64,000 nt of DNA from Sphingobacteriales bacterium 16-39-50 (lineage in GTDB: Bacteria; Bacteroidota; Bacteroidia; Sphingobacteriales; Sphingobacteriaceae), in the NCBI GenBank assembly GCA_002257025.1, contig NCHA01000011.1, forward strand, positions 28,478-92,477, in the 5' to 3' direction. The translations under genes were made by a program, and so were the position numbers. Positions 18,251 to 28,585 of the stretch are shown piece by piece. Positions within the stretch are counted from its first letter, which is position 1, and each line of letters begins with the position of its first letter. The notes below the pieces were generated by a model that made no database searches, was not told the DNA's origin, and saw nothing but the letters and a program-made list of their open reading frames with translations.

Positions 18251-20353
18251 TCAATCATTACAATTCAATTGGGTAATATTAACATCATTTAATATAACCT
18301 CAAATTCTGTTCTTCTGTTCATCTGCTGCTCAGTTTCAGGGCAATTAACACCCTCCACACATGAATTTACCAGCCTGCTTTTACCGTAGTACTTTACTTC
18401 TATACGTCTTCCATCTATCCCCTTTGAAATCAAATAAGAACGTGCGGCTTCCCCCCTTCTCAATGATAGCTGTCTGTTATAGTTATCAGTAGCTCTGCTA
18501 TCAGTATGACTTGCAGAAATAATACTGATTTCAGGATTTTTCTGCATAATCACCGCAATCCTATCAAGTGTTGGGATTGCATCAGGACGGATTTCTGCCT
18601 GATCGAGATCATAATAAATATTATCCATACTGAATGTTTTCTTTAATGTCTCACAGTTGTCGCTTACCCATTGCTGCATGTTCTCAGCCCTGTTCAATTT
18701 AACAATGACGTTAATGGTTGAGTCTGCAGTAATACCAACCGTACTCAGGAAGCTTTGACGGCTTACATAAGACATTCTGCTACCGCTTAATTCATAATCA
18801 GTTTCTTTTGAAAGTACTCTGGTGAATTCACCATTAAAATTTGCCACAAGAGTATCTGTCAGTCCGTTGTTACGCAAAATCACCCTGGTACCGGGAATCG
18901 GAACATTTGTTCCTGCATCAATCACTTTACCTTTCAGAGTTACTGTATATTCCATACGGGTAAATTGATAGATATCATCATTACCTCTTCTGTTTGAACT
19001 AAAATATCCGCTTTTTGCAGGCCCATCCATAATGAAGCCAAAATCATCCGAAGAAGAGTTAATATCAATTCCAATATTTTTGGGACTTCCTACTGCTTTA
19101 AGATCTTTCAATACTACTTCAAAAATATCCAGTCCGCCTAGCCCCGGATGTCCTGTTGAAGAAAAGTAAAGCTTACCGTCTTTATGAAGAAATGGAAATT
19201 GTTCATTGCCTTCAGTGTTTATTTTAGGGCCTAAATTGGTTGGTCTCCCCCATTTCTTTCCATCCCCTGTACGTACACAATAATAAAGATCAGTACCTCC
19301 AAACCCTCTTGGCATATCAGAAGCGAAGATCAATATTCTTCCGTCCTGCGAAACGGTTGGATGGCCTGTAGAATATTCGTTATTGTTATATGGAAAGGGT
19401 GTGATTTTATTCCATCCTGGTCCTGAAGCTGTATAAAGCTTTAATTTATTAACTCCATTATTGCTTTTTGCAGCCTTTCCTCCCACATAATTATTCCTTG
19501 TAAACAAGAGGGTCCCTTCAGGCAATAGAACTGATGGACCTTCATGGAAGCTGCTCTTAACCTTCCCTCTTAATAAATAAGGTTCAGATTCCTCTTCATC
19601 CGTCTGGATTTTGTTTGAAGCGAATAAAGATAATATAGATCGCTCTGTGCCCGAATTATTAGAAGCAATATATTTAGATGGTTTAGACTCCTTAACTAAT
19701 TTTCCTGTACTATCAGGATTAGCCTCTGTAATATCTTCCAGCTTATCAACAATATACAAATCTGAATAAGAAGTTCGATCCCACTGAAATACAAATCTGG
19801 TTTTTTGAGAGCGATTACTGACGAAGATCAAACCATCTTTGTAGTACATTGGTGAGTATTCAGAAGCATCGGTGTTGATACTTGAATAAGTTACCCTGTA
19901 TTCACCGGCATTACGTGAAAAAGAATTGAAGTTTGTCCTGGAGAATGCATCTGCCCGGCGATCACCAGGCTTCATACTTAAAAACTTACGGTACCATTGT
20001 TCTGATTGCTCATACTTCTCCTTATTAGCCAATGCTTCGGCATAATACAGAGCCCACTCAGGCTTAATATTTTTAAGTTTACAAAGTTCTCCATACCAAC
20101 GCACTGCTTCATCGTAATCCTTAATGTTTCGGTTACTTCCCGCCATCATCTCCTGAGCCGAAACATTTTCAGGATCTTTCTCTAAAACCCTTTTAAGTTC
20201 TCTTATGGCATCAGTAAAACGCAGGGATTGATATTCAGTCAGGGCTTTTCTTAACAATGGACTGTTATCAATCTGCTGTGCTTCTGCAAAAGGAATACTT
20301 ATACACATCAGAACTGATAAAAATACTATTGTTAATGGTTTCCTCAATTGCAT
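18251..20353 (-). CDS. TPR/PD40-propeller/OmpA-family protein linked to a T9SS cargo
   Basis: This 700-aa exported protein has a signal peptide at 1-25 (ending AEAQQ). It continues with TPR-like helices (~30-130), a PD40-type beta-propeller (~150-470; repeats such as PTVSQDGRILIFASD and PFLHKDGKLYFSS), a small carboxypeptidase-regulatory-like beta domain (~480-550) and a C-terminal OmpA domain (~590-700; IISASHTDSRATDNYNRQLS) that binds peptidoglycan. This arrangement is common downstream of PorP/SprF genes in Bacteroidota. It probably anchors the outer-membrane PorP/SprF protein or adhesin to the cell wall. It is 17 bases downstream of the PorP/SprF gene. Confidence 0.9.
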   Translation of the reverse strand: MQLRKPLTIVFLSVLMCISIPFAEAQQIDNSPLLRKALTEYQSLRFTDAIRELKRVLEKDPENVSAQEMMAGSNRNIKDYDEAVRWYGELCKLKNIKPEWALYYAEALANKEKYEQSEQWYRKFLSMKPGDRRADAFSRTNFNSFSRNAGEYRVTYSSINTDASEYSPMYYKDGLIFVSNRSQKTRFVFQWDRTSYSDLYIVDKLEDITEANPDSTGKLVKESKPSKYIASNNSGTERSILSLFASNKIQTDEEESEPYLLRGKVKSSFHEGPSVLLPEGTLLFTRNNYVGGKAAKSNNGVNKLKLYTASGPGWNKITPFPYNNNEYSTGHPTVSQDGRILIFASDMPRGFGGTDLYYCVRTGDGKKWGRPTNLGPKINTEGNEQFPFLHKDGKLYFSSTGHPGLGGLDIFEVVLKDLKAVGSPKNIGIDINSSSDDFGFIMDGPAKSGYFSSNRRGNDDIYQFTRMEYTVTLKGKVIDAGTNVPIPGTRVILRNNGLTDTLVANFNGEFTRVLSKETDYELSGSRMSYVSRQSFLSTVGITADSTINVIVKLNRAENMQQWVSDNCETLKKTFSMDNIYYDLDQAEIRPDAIPTLDRIAVIMQKNPEISIISASHTDSRATDNYNRQLSLRRGEAARSYLISKGIDGRRIEVKYYGKSRLVNSCVEGVNCPETEQQMNRRTEFEVILNDVNITQLNCND

Positions 20354-20370
20354 AGCTTAATTCCTGCTTA

Positions 20371-21330
20371 TTAAAAATATCTGGGTGATAGTATTCTGTC
20401 GCGGTCAAATGAAAATTCATACCTCAACATAAACTCATGACTACCCGAATTATATGTTCTTAAACTTGTAATACTTTTATCGTAGGCATACCCTATACTT
20501 ACTCTCGGACTGACCTTTATTTCCATCATTGCCGAAATGTCTGCGCTTGTACGATATTCAGCACCAATTGCGAGTACTTCTTTTATCCAAAGTGTGGCAT
20601 TTAAATCTCCCTGAATGGGAGCACCTCTTACACCTTTAACAAGTACCGAAGTCTTGAGATTAAAATCAAAACCCAACGGAAAAACATAGCCTGTTGCAAG
20701 GTAAGCATGTGCAGATTGTCTTGCAGTAATATCCCCAACACTAATGGTATCATTATTCAACCTGTTTCTAACGAAATCCTGAACTGAAAATCCTGCATAG
20801 AAACGGCTATTCCGGTAGTAAACACCCGAACCGAAATTATACAGGGTTTTATTGATATCGGCTGCAAATGCCATGTCAGGTACCGGACCGGAAGGATCAA
20901 GATTAACACCCGAATATCCTGCAAAATAATTGTTCATACTTCCCTGTAACCCAAATGAAAGGCTTCCGTCATTAATCGGAATACGAAAAGCACCACATAG
21001 CGCAATTCCTGTCGTCTTCGTAATACCAACTTTATCACTCATTAATTGTATACCCAAACCCAAACGTTCCTTTGCAAAAGGTGCATCCATAGTAAATGTT
21101 CCGGTCTGAGGAGCTCCTTCAATACCAACCCATTGATTTCTGTACAGTGCCGTAGCCGCTGCCACGTTCCTGCTTCCTGCATAAGCGGGGTTGAATGCCA
21201 GGGTATTGAACATGTATTGCGAAAACAATGCGTTTTGCTGCGCAAATAATTCAGTGCCCTGTAAGAGTACAACTAAAATAACAATTATACCCTTTAATAT
21301 TTTATGTATCATTACCGCTCGTATTCTCAT
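20371..21330 (-). CDS. PorP/SprF family outer-membrane protein
   Basis: The 319-aa protein has a signal peptide (cleavage after ELFAQ) and the family opening QQNALFSQYMFNTLAFNPAYAGSR. The rest alternates like an outer-membrane beta-barrel and ends in an aromatic residue (SPRYF). In Flavobacterium, SprF is needed to secrete the adhesin SprB, and genes of this family sit directly after type B T9SS cargo genes. Here it lies four bases after the giant adhesin, matching that arrangement. A second ATG six codons in (21312) is an equally good start. Confidence 0.93.
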   Translation of the reverse strand: MRIRAVMIHKILKGIIVILVVLLQGTELFAQQNALFSQYMFNTLAFNPAYAGSRNVAAATALYRNQWVGIEGAPQTGTFTMDAPFAKERLGLGIQLMSDKVGITKTTGIALCGAFRIPINDGSLSFGLQGSMNNYFAGYSGVNLDPSGPVPDMAFAADINKTLYNFGSGVYYRNSRFYAGFSVQDFVRNRLNNDTISVGDITARQSAHAYLATGYVFPLGFDFNLKTSVLVKGVRGAPIQGDLNATLWIKEVLAIGAEYRTSADISAMMEIKVSPRVSIGYAYDKSITSLRTYNSGSHEFMLRYEFSFDRDRILSPRYF

Positions 21331-21334
21331 TTAA

Positions 21335-24300
21335 TTATCTGTTCACGGTAATAAAGCCGGTATATTTATCCTTTTTATCAATTATTATGATGTAATAGTA
21401 AGTTCCATCAGGTATATCCCTGCCCAGGAAAAACCCTTCAGTAACCTCTCCTCCCCAATCATTCTTATAATCCTCAGATTTATAGACACGGTTACCCCAT
21501 CTGTTGTACATTTCGAGGGATACCTGTTTGCCATCCGCATTCTGTATAATAAATTTATCATTTGTTCCATCTCCATTGGGTGAAAAACCGGCAGGCACAT
21601 AAGAAGGGAGTAAGTCCAGTTTAACTACTGTAGGTTCCGATAAACTTACATCACTTGACTGATTAGGATCAGGCCTCAAGCCATTTGTGGAAACATCATT
21701 TACCTTAAATCCATTGATCTGAGATTCTCCTTCTGCAGCAGCTGTATTAGAAAATACTCCTCCTGCAATCCCTAACTTAACATTTAAATCTAACTCGATT
21801 TTAGCCTCTTCTGCACCATTAAGCTTACTTGAACTTAACAGAAGTTCTGTATCACTAATCCCTGTAAAGGCATTATTTGCACGAAGGTTCCCTGTGGCAC
21901 TTATTGATTTCACTTTAACTTCAGCTCCACTAAAGGCGAGAGCAAGATTATCTTTCACACTTACCTTATTCAGACCATTTGTGCCATAATTCACTACCGT
22001 GAATATGAATTTGAGATCATAAGTTCCGTTGAGATTAGCTTTTGTGGAAGCCAGATGCTTCGCCAGACCGATTTTTGCACCGGGATCGACAGGCTGAGTT
22101 ATGGTAATTATTACCTGAGCATTGTTTACTGCAAAACTGGTACCATCAGAAGCATTCCACAAAAATGTAGTAGTACCTTTCCAGTTCAATGGTGGCTCAT
22201 AGGTTACCAAATTAGGGGTAGTGATAAGTTCCTGACCTGCAACAGCTGGAACTCCATTAACTCTAAGTATTCCTTGCGAAGGCAGAGTAACCCATTTGAC
22301 AGTAGCCATTGTATCGGTATCGGAAAACTTTGAAGAGAAATCAACTCTTTTCATCACTATAAGTGAAGAATTATTGCTTGTATAAGTTACATTCGAAAGT
22401 ACTGGCGGAATATTTACATACGAAATAGTAATACTAACAGTAGCCACATTGCTATCAGTAAAACCATCATTTGCCTTGTAAGTAAAACTATCACTTGTTG
22501 ATGAAGTACCATCATGCAAATAGACAAATGAACCATTTGAGTTAATTACTACAGAACCATGCTGTGGTTCTGAAACTTTAATTGCAGTTAAGGGGTGCCC
22601 ATCAGAATCTGTATCATTGGCTAGCAAACCTGGTAATGCAACAGTCAATGTGCCCCCCCGGGTTGTGGAATAAGAATCTGCTACCGCTAATGGTGGGACA
22701 CCTGGTTCAACAACAGAAAAGTTAACATTTTTATCAGTTAATGCATAACCTAATGGGCAGGAGGCATTGTACTTAAAGCTTATTATTCCTTTGAAATCGA
22801 GTCCAGGACTAAAGGTTAATTTAGGAATATCTGAGGCATTAATTTCCTGCCCAACCCTTACATTAACTCCATCCAGTTTGAGAATACCACTTAAGGGAAG
22901 TGTTACAATCTTAATTTTTTGCAGATCGTGAATCAAATCAATAAATTTCTCCTTAAAGTCAGTAGAAGAAAAAGTATAAGTCTGATTCTTGAATATTATT
23001 TTATTAATGTCAGCAATAACAGGAGCAGTTCCGGGCAAAACAACAGGAAGGTTTACAGTTACAACATTTCCATCGATTTTACCATCGTTTAATTTGTATG
23101 TAAAACTATCTGAATCATTTGTCCCACCACCATGAACATAAGTAAATGAGCCATTACTATTAAAAGTTAACACACCGTGCACAGGATCACTTAATTTAAT
23201 TGCAGTAATTACATCCCCATCAGCATCTGAATCATTAGATAAAACTCCGGGAGCAGAAACTGTTAAAGTAGAGCCCTTTGTTAATCCATACAAATCACCA
23301 ACTGCAACCGGAGCTTGATTTGGACGAACAATGTTCAAGGTTACGGTAACCGTGTTTCCATCAACTTTGCCATCGTTCGCTTTATAGGTAAAACTATCAC
23401 TTGTAGCTGAACCACCTGTATTCAAATAAGTAAAGGAACCGTTACTATTTAATGTAAGTGTTCCGTGAGCCGGGCTACTTACCCTAATAGCTGTAAGAGG
23501 ATCACTATTCAGGTCTGTATCATTATTCAAAACCCCTGGTGCAGCTATCGATGTTGTGCTATTATACGCAACAGTGTATGTATCATTTTGTGCAATTGGG
23601 GCATTATTAGTTGAACTTATTGTAATATTTACATTTACTGTATTACCATCATTAGTACCATCATTCGCTTTATAAGTAAAGCTATCAAAGAATGTGTTTG
23701 TGCCATTGTGCACGTAGGTAAATGAACCGTTACTGTTTAGTGTCAAGGTCCCATTTGCAGGGCCGAGTACCAATAAAGCAGTAAGGGCACTATTCTCAGC
23801 ATCGGTGTCATTAATCAAAACGCCGGGAGCCGTCTGGGTAAGTGTGCCACCCCTTGCAACAGTATAACTATCTGTAACAGCTACAGGTGGAGTATTACCA
23901 GGGCTAACGGTAATAACTTTAGTTGCAGTGCCAGAACAAGCCCCGGAGCTAAGGGTATAACTAATCGTTGCCGTACCTATTGCAACACCCGTTACAATTC
24001 CAGTAGAATTCACAGTTGCAACTGATGTATTTGAACTACTCCAGGTACCTCCTGGTGTAGTACTTTCCAGAGTTAAAGTAGCACCAATATTTACTGTTGA
24101 TGCCCCAGTAATTGCGGCAACTGTCGGTGTTACATTAACCGCAGTAACTGCAAAAGTCTGTGGCAGACTAGGACATGCATTAGGTCCGGTTGCAACTACA
24201 CTCCATGTTCCTATAGTTGCATTACTCGCATAGTCTACAGTAATCGAATTGGTTCCACCACCACTGGCAATTGTCGCCCCTGTTCCGCTATAAGTCCAGT

Positions 24301-27300
24301 TATAAGTTGTGTTTGCCACAGCGGCTACACTGTAACTTACCCCCGAAGATACTGCACAAATACTTGCAGTACCTGTAATTACACCCGGTTGAGGAGAGGA
24401 ATTAACTGTAACAGGTAATGTACGGGCAGAGCTGGTACATCCGGTAGCAGTGTTTGTTGCAGTAACACTCCATGTACCGCTAACTGCTGTATTTGAATAG
24501 TTTACAGTAATACTATTTCCTTCAGGATTTGCAGTAAATGTAACTCCTGCAGGATTACTGTAAGTCCAGGTATAAGTATGCCCGGCTACAAGGGTAACTG
24601 TGTAAGTATGTGAAGTCCCGATGCAAACAGCATCGCCACCACTTATGGTGGAGGGCTGTGCAGTGGTGTTCACTGTAACAAGTGGCTTATCAGTCACCAT
24701 CGCCGAACAGCTTGTAGTGGCGTTTGTGGCAAGAACATTATAGGTAGTAGTCGTTGTTGGGCTCGCACTGAAAGTAATATTACCTCCTGTACCTACTACC
24801 ACTGCACCTACCAATGAGTTGTCTGAATCAAGCCGTAACTGGTAATTGATTCCAACCACAGAATTACTCAGGGTAATAGTCGCTGCTGCTCCTGAACAGA
24901 TTGTAGCATCACTCACAGCCATGCCTACGCCCGGTAATGGATTAACCGTAACAACTGACTTATCGGTAACTGTCGCTGAACAACTTGTAGTGGCATTCGT
25001 AGCAAGAACATTATAAGTAGTAGTAGTCGTTGGACTCGCACTGAACGTAATATCACCTCCTGTACCTGCTACCACTGCCCCTACCAATGAATTGTCTGAA
25101 TCAAGCCGTAACTGATAATTTATTCCAACCACAGAATTACTTAGGGTAATCGTCGCTGCTGCTCCTGAACAGATTGTCGCATCACTCACCGCCATGCCAA
25201 CGCCCGGTAATGGATTAACCGTAACAATTGATTTATCGGTAACCGTCGCTGAACAACTTGTAGTGGCATTCGTAGCAAGAACATTATAAGTAGTGGTAGT
25301 CGTTGGACTCACACTGAATGTAATATCACCTCCAGTACCTGCTACTACTGCACCTACATTCGTATTGCCCGCATCCAAACGTAACTGATAATTGATACCA
25401 ACTACCGAGCTGTTTAACGTAATTGTAGCTGTCGCTCCTGAACAAATCGTTGGATCACTCACTGCCATACCTACACTCGGTAATGGATTAACCGTAACAG
25501 TTACAACTGTCCCAGTACTTGAAATTGTATTTAATACATTACGTACTGTTAATGTTCCTGTGTAGGTACCCCCTGCAATTGCAGCTAAACCAGTTATTGT
25601 AATTGTACCACCAGAAAGTGTACCATCTATTACATCGGTAATACCTGCCGTGTTCGCTGCTGCATTCCAATCAATACTATACCTGTCTGGCGTTGGGGTC
25701 CCTGTAGTACCACTATATGTAATATTTGCACTTTCTGTTCCAAAACATATTACAGGATTTGCTGATGTTAATGTGATAGTTGGCGTTGGAGCCACATTAA
25801 TGGTCATGGTATTTGCCGACTGATCAAGTGCAACTCCTCCATTTGATGTTCCGCCATTATCCAGGACCTGGAAAGTAAAAGTTGTGTAAGGTGAGCCGTT
25901 ACCGGCTGCTACAGGAGTATAAGTGAGTTTGTTTGCAGTAATATCTGAAAGGGGAATATCCTGTCCGGCAGTAACTGCAACATTATCCAGTTCTAGGAGA
26001 CCCAGGGTAGGAATTGAAGTGATTTTTACACCACTAAAAGTATTAACCGGACCAGGGGTAACATCGTTTGGGTCTGTAAAACCAAAGTTTGCAGCCGTAA
26101 TAGGATGGTCAGTAGCATCCTGAAGAACCGAAATAGATCCATCTGTACCGGCGGGTGCATCATTTACTGAATTAATTGTAATATTTACAGCTTTCGGAGT
26201 AGTAGCATAGGATATAGCATCCCTGCCACTCCAGTTAAAGCTTGTAGATCCATGCCAGTCGGGATTTGGAGTAAAGGTTATATTTGGAATATTGGCAAGT
26301 GAAATGACTTGATTGGCAGAAATATTAGCCCCACTAAGTTTCAAGGTACCATTTGCAGGAAGACTTTCAACCCTAATTTCAGTGAGGGTATTCGTGCCAT
26401 TGGGATCAAGAAACCCCGTTGTGAAATCTAAAACAGAAAAAGTATAATCTGTATCTTCATTTCCGGTTACGGCTACATCAGCCAGCACAGGCTGAAACTC
26501 AAAAACGCTTGGAGCTACAATATCAAGACCACGTACTTCATGATAATTCTGAAAACCTCCTGTAGACGCTGCAAAACCATAGCTCAGGCTATCCGGCACC
26601 GCACTTGAAGGGATATAAATATAATCATTGATGACCCGGTGCTCAACAGCACCTCCGGGATCTCCTGTTGTAATCCAAACATTGACTTTATAACGGGTTG
26701 GAGCACTAATTGTATCCGGATTATTGGCCAGATCTACCGGAATAATCTCAATCTTAGCCTTTCTGTATCCTGCCAATAGTGGCGTTAATCCGGCAATGCC
26801 ATTATCTCTTCCGTTAACATCCCCATGAATCTGAAATGATCCCCCGTCAACTCCTCCATCCGTTGTCCTTGTATGTGTTAAATATTCGTAATTTGTGGCA
26901 ACCAATGCATCTCCATCGCCATCACCCCGAAGACCAACATTACTTTGATTGAGCAACAAATCAGTTCCGTTACCTCCCTGCCTGCCCTCTGTTTCAGTTA
27001 CAAAGTTTCCGAATTCATCAAATCCAATCCCAAGGAATCCTTTACTTAGTCCCGACACTTGAGTTGGGGAACTTCGTTGTGCATATCCTAATGAACCTCC
27101 GAAGCCCCCAATTTGAAAGGCGCCTGAAGCTGTAGCATCAAAAAGGAAAAAAGAAAGTCCGTCTGCAGTGTAGGTAGGAGAACCTGAATTCCAAGTATAA
27201 TACTCAAAATTAACCGTAACCCCATAGCGGGATGGAAATTTCCTTGTGCTTCGCGCATAACCAGCCTGATCTGCAAGTTGACTTGTAAGCCGCAAATACC

Positions 27301-27538
27301 CGGCACCAACAGGGTCTGTAATTCCATCAATAGCAGTTCCTGTACCTGTTAATACAGCTGGATTTGAAATACCTCCTGCACCAAGAATAACTCCGGTCGC
27401 TGTGGCATTTTTAAACGTTTCACCATAGGGAAATATAACCTGCGCACTCACACCTCCTATTACTAAGAACATCATTAGTAATATCAGGCGGATCCTGAAG
27501 TATATTTTAGATTTTGGGAAATAGTTGCCGGACATCAA
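21335..27538 (-). CDS. Giant T9SS-secreted adhesin with lectin-like, Ig-like and cadherin/VCBS-like repeats
   Basis: This 2067-aa surface protein has a signal peptide at ~1-43 (ending GGVSAQ). An L-type lectin-like domain follows at ~45-345 (ADGLSFFLFDA, FLGIGFDEFGNF). Cadherin-like beta domains come next (~350-590), then three near-identical 91-residue Ig/PKD-like repeats (~684-956), more Ig-like and BIG2-like domains (~957-1210), and about four VCBS/cadherin-like repeats with NSNGSFTYVH/NTG motifs (~1213-1790). A DUF11-like domain lies at ~1818-1930. The C-terminus (~1978-2067; FSPNGDGTNDKF, MYNRWGNRVY, GTYYYII) is the gliding-motility-associated (type B) T9SS signal. It is likely exported by T9SS and held at the surface for attachment or glycan binding. 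Confidence 0.93.
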   Translation of the reverse strand: MMSGNYFPKSKIYFRIRLILLMMFLVIGGVSAQVIFPYGETFKNATATGVILGAGGISNPAVLTGTGTAIDGITDPVGAGYLRLTSQLADQAGYARSTRKFPSRYGVTVNFEYYTWNSGSPTYTADGLSFFLFDATASGAFQIGGFGGSLGYAQRSSPTQVSGLSKGFLGIGFDEFGNFVTETEGRQGGNGTDLLLNQSNVGLRGDGDGDALVATNYEYLTHTRTTDGGVDGGSFQIHGDVNGRDNGIAGLTPLLAGYRKAKIEIIPVDLANNPDTISAPTRYKVNVWITTGDPGGAVEHRVINDYIYIPSSAVPDSLSYGFAASTGGFQNYHEVRGLDIVAPSVFEFQPVLADVAVTGNEDTDYTFSVLDFTTGFLDPNGTNTLTEIRVESLPANGTLKLSGANISANQVISLANIPNITFTPNPDWHGSTSFNWSGRDAISYATTPKAVNITINSVNDAPAGTDGSISVLQDATDHPITAANFGFTDPNDVTPGPVNTFSGVKITSIPTLGLLELDNVAVTAGQDIPLSDITANKLTYTPVAAGNGSPYTTFTFQVLDNGGTSNGGVALDQSANTMTINVAPTPTITLTSANPVICFGTESANITYSGTTGTPTPDRYSIDWNAAANTAGITDVIDGTLSGGTITITGLAAIAGGTYTGTLTVRNVLNTISSTGTVVTVTVNPLPSVGMAVSDPTICSGATATITLNSSVVGINYQLRLDAGNTNVGAVVAGTGGDITFSVSPTTTTTYNVLATNATTSCSATVTDKSIVTVNPLPGVGMAVSDATICSGAAATITLSNSVVGINYQLRLDSDNSLVGAVVAGTGGDITFSASPTTTTTYNVLATNATTSCSATVTDKSVVTVNPLPGVGMAVSDATICSGAAATITLSNSVVGINYQLRLDSDNSLVGAVVVGTGGNITFSASPTTTTTYNVLATNATTSCSAMVTDKPLVTVNTTAQPSTISGGDAVCIGTSHTYTVTLVAGHTYTWTYSNPAGVTFTANPEGNSITVNYSNTAVSGTWSVTATNTATGCTSSARTLPVTVNSSPQPGVITGTASICAVSSGVSYSVAAVANTTYNWTYSGTGATIASGGGTNSITVDYASNATIGTWSVVATGPNACPSLPQTFAVTAVNVTPTVAAITGASTVNIGATLTLESTTPGGTWSSSNTSVATVNSTGIVTGVAIGTATISYTLSSGACSGTATKVITVSPGNTPPVAVTDSYTVARGGTLTQTAPGVLINDTDAENSALTALLVLGPANGTLTLNSNGSFTYVHNGTNTFFDSFTYKANDGTNDGNTVNVNITISSTNNAPIAQNDTYTVAYNSTTSIAAPGVLNNDTDLNSDPLTAIRVSSPAHGTLTLNSNGSFTYLNTGGSATSDSFTYKANDGKVDGNTVTVTLNIVRPNQAPVAVGDLYGLTKGSTLTVSAPGVLSNDSDADGDVITAIKLSDPVHGVLTFNSNGSFTYVHGGGTNDSDSFTYKLNDGKIDGNVVTVNLPVVLPGTAPVIADINKIIFKNQTYTFSSTDFKEKFIDLIHDLQKIKIVTLPLSGILKLDGVNVRVGQEINASDIPKLTFSPGLDFKGIISFKYNASCPLGYALTDKNVNFSVVEPGVPPLAVADSYSTTRGGTLTVALPGLLANDTDSDGHPLTAIKVSEPQHGSVVINSNGSFVYLHDGTSSTSDSFTYKANDGFTDSNVATVSITISYVNIPPVLSNVTYTSNNSSLIVMKRVDFSSKFSDTDTMATVKWVTLPSQGILRVNGVPAVAGQELITTPNLVTYEPPLNWKGTTTFLWNASDGTSFAVNNAQVIITITQPVDPGAKIGLAKHLASTKANLNGTYDLKFIFTVVNYGTNGLNKVSVKDNLALAFSGAEVKVKSISATGNLRANNAFTGISDTELLLSSSKLNGAEEAKIELDLNVKLGIAGGVFSNTAAAEGESQINGFKVNDVSTNGLRPDPNQSSDVSLSEPTVVKLDLLPSYVPAGFSPNGDGTNDKFIIQNADGKQVSLEMYNRWGNRVYKSEDYKNDWGGEVTEGFFLGRDIPDGTYYYIIIIDKKDKYTGFITVNR
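24671..25489 (-). repeat. Three tandem 273-bp repeats inside the adhesin gene
   Basis: Units lie at 25217-25489, 24944-25216 and 24671-24943, each 273 bases (91 codons) starting at the Asn-Pro-Leu-Pro codons. Units two and three (in coding direction) are nearly identical and the first is more diverged. Each encodes one Ig/PKD-like domain with GINYQLRLD and TTTTTYNVLATNATTSCSA. This shows recent unit duplication and makes copy number prone to change. Confidence 0.9.
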
Positions 27539-27756
27539 TTAATCATCAATTAAAATACATTTACCTCTGGTAATGTTTGTCAAATATTAAACCAATCTCT
27601 GTAGAGTTAATATATTTTTATAAATAGTTGAATTCTGCTATTTTAATATTGCTTTTATTTTCTTTTTATTTATTATTTCTTCAACCATAACTGAATAAAC
27701 CTCCACAACTATGAAAATATTCCACGATATGGGCAATTTTTTCTACAATTATATAA

Positions 27757-28296
27757 TCAAATCCTGCCGGATTTACCCTTAGTAAAAACACTAACCAACA
27801 AATACAAGCCAATAAAAGCAACGATAAGTGAAATAACATCCATAATCGTTACTCCGTCATTTGGATTCAGATAAAACAGCGTGAACATTTCAAAGTATGG
27901 AGGGGCAGGCATAATGATCATACCAAAACCCAAAAGAATAAGCAAAAGCGCTATAAATACCCTGAGACCCTTAGAAATAAGCTGCCAAATTAGCACTTTC
28001 TTTTGTGTCTTTTTATCAAGGTTATTCATTATTAAAAGCTGCCCAAGTTCCGAATCCGCCTCCTCAGTCATGAAATTGTTTTTCATTCTTTTATAAGGTT
28101 CCAAAGCAGTTGAATCTGACGCAGAACGAAGGGCAGAATTGAACTTTATCTGCAGTTCTTGCAATAATACATTATCTGGCCGGGCTTCTGAAAGAAGAAC
28201 GAGGAATTCATCCATCTTCTTATGGATTTGTGCATATTCAAATTCTGATTCCTTATTTAATTTTGAAAATTCTTCGCGGCTATTTTGATTTTCCAA
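27757..28296 (-). CDS. Unrecognised membrane protein with N-terminal coiled coil
   Basis: I do not recognise this 179-aa protein. Residues 1-85 are charged and helical and may form a coiled coil. Two transmembrane helices follow (~105-130 and ~150-172), joined by a short loop with PAPPYFEMF, and the tail is basic. It lies upstream of, and reads the same way as, the adhesin gene but is 218 bases away. It is separated from the next gene by a repeat-bearing gap, so no partner can be named. Confidence 0.65.
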   Translation of the reverse strand: MENQNSREEFSKLNKESEFEYAQIHKKMDEFLVLLSEARPDNVLLQELQIKFNSALRSASDSTALEPYKRMKNNFMTEEADSELGQLLIMNNLDKKTQKKVLIWQLISKGLRVFIALLLILLGFGMIIMPAPPYFEMFTLFYLNPNDGVTIMDVISLIVAFIGLYLLVSVFTKGKSGRI

Positions 28297-28399
28297 GATG
28301 TATACTTACTAAGGTTTATTTTTCTATAAAATTAAACAATTATTGTTCCAGACAATAGTCTGATATGGATATGTTGAAAATGAAATAACACAAAATTTT

Positions 28400-28585
28400 T
28401 CATCCCTGTTCAATACCTCATACTTCAGACCTCCTATCTCCTATCTCCCATCTAAACCCTCCTATCTCAAATATAGTAATATATTGTAAATCAGAACACT
28501 AAAGGCTGACAGGGTTTCGAACCCTGTCAGCCTTATTACCTTTGTTATATTAATTTGGTAATTTAAACCCCAATTACCAGACAAA
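28400..28585. other. Repeat-bearing intergenic segment
   Basis: A low-complexity run with reiterated CCTATCTCC-like words occupies about 28424-28473, followed by a strong hairpin at 28502-28534 (listed separately). I see no gene here. Similar CCTATTTCCC words recur near 51085-51105, and as the complement near 29515-29535, so these words are shared between several gaps of the window. Confidence 0.5.
28502..28534. repeat. 15-bp-stem hairpin (REP-like palindrome)
   Basis: AAGGCTGACAGGGTT (28502-28516) and AACCCTGTCAGCCTT (28520-28534) are perfectly complementary, separated by TCG. The stem is very stable for an AT-rich genome. There is no T-run of terminator length after it, and no gene on the plus strand ends nearby, so a mobile or REP-like palindrome is more likely than a terminator. 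Confidence 0.7.

Noticed and set aside
24671..25489. Assembly artefact in the adhesin repeats
   Set aside because: Units have distinct substitutions and keep the reading frame, so a true tandem duplication is more likely.
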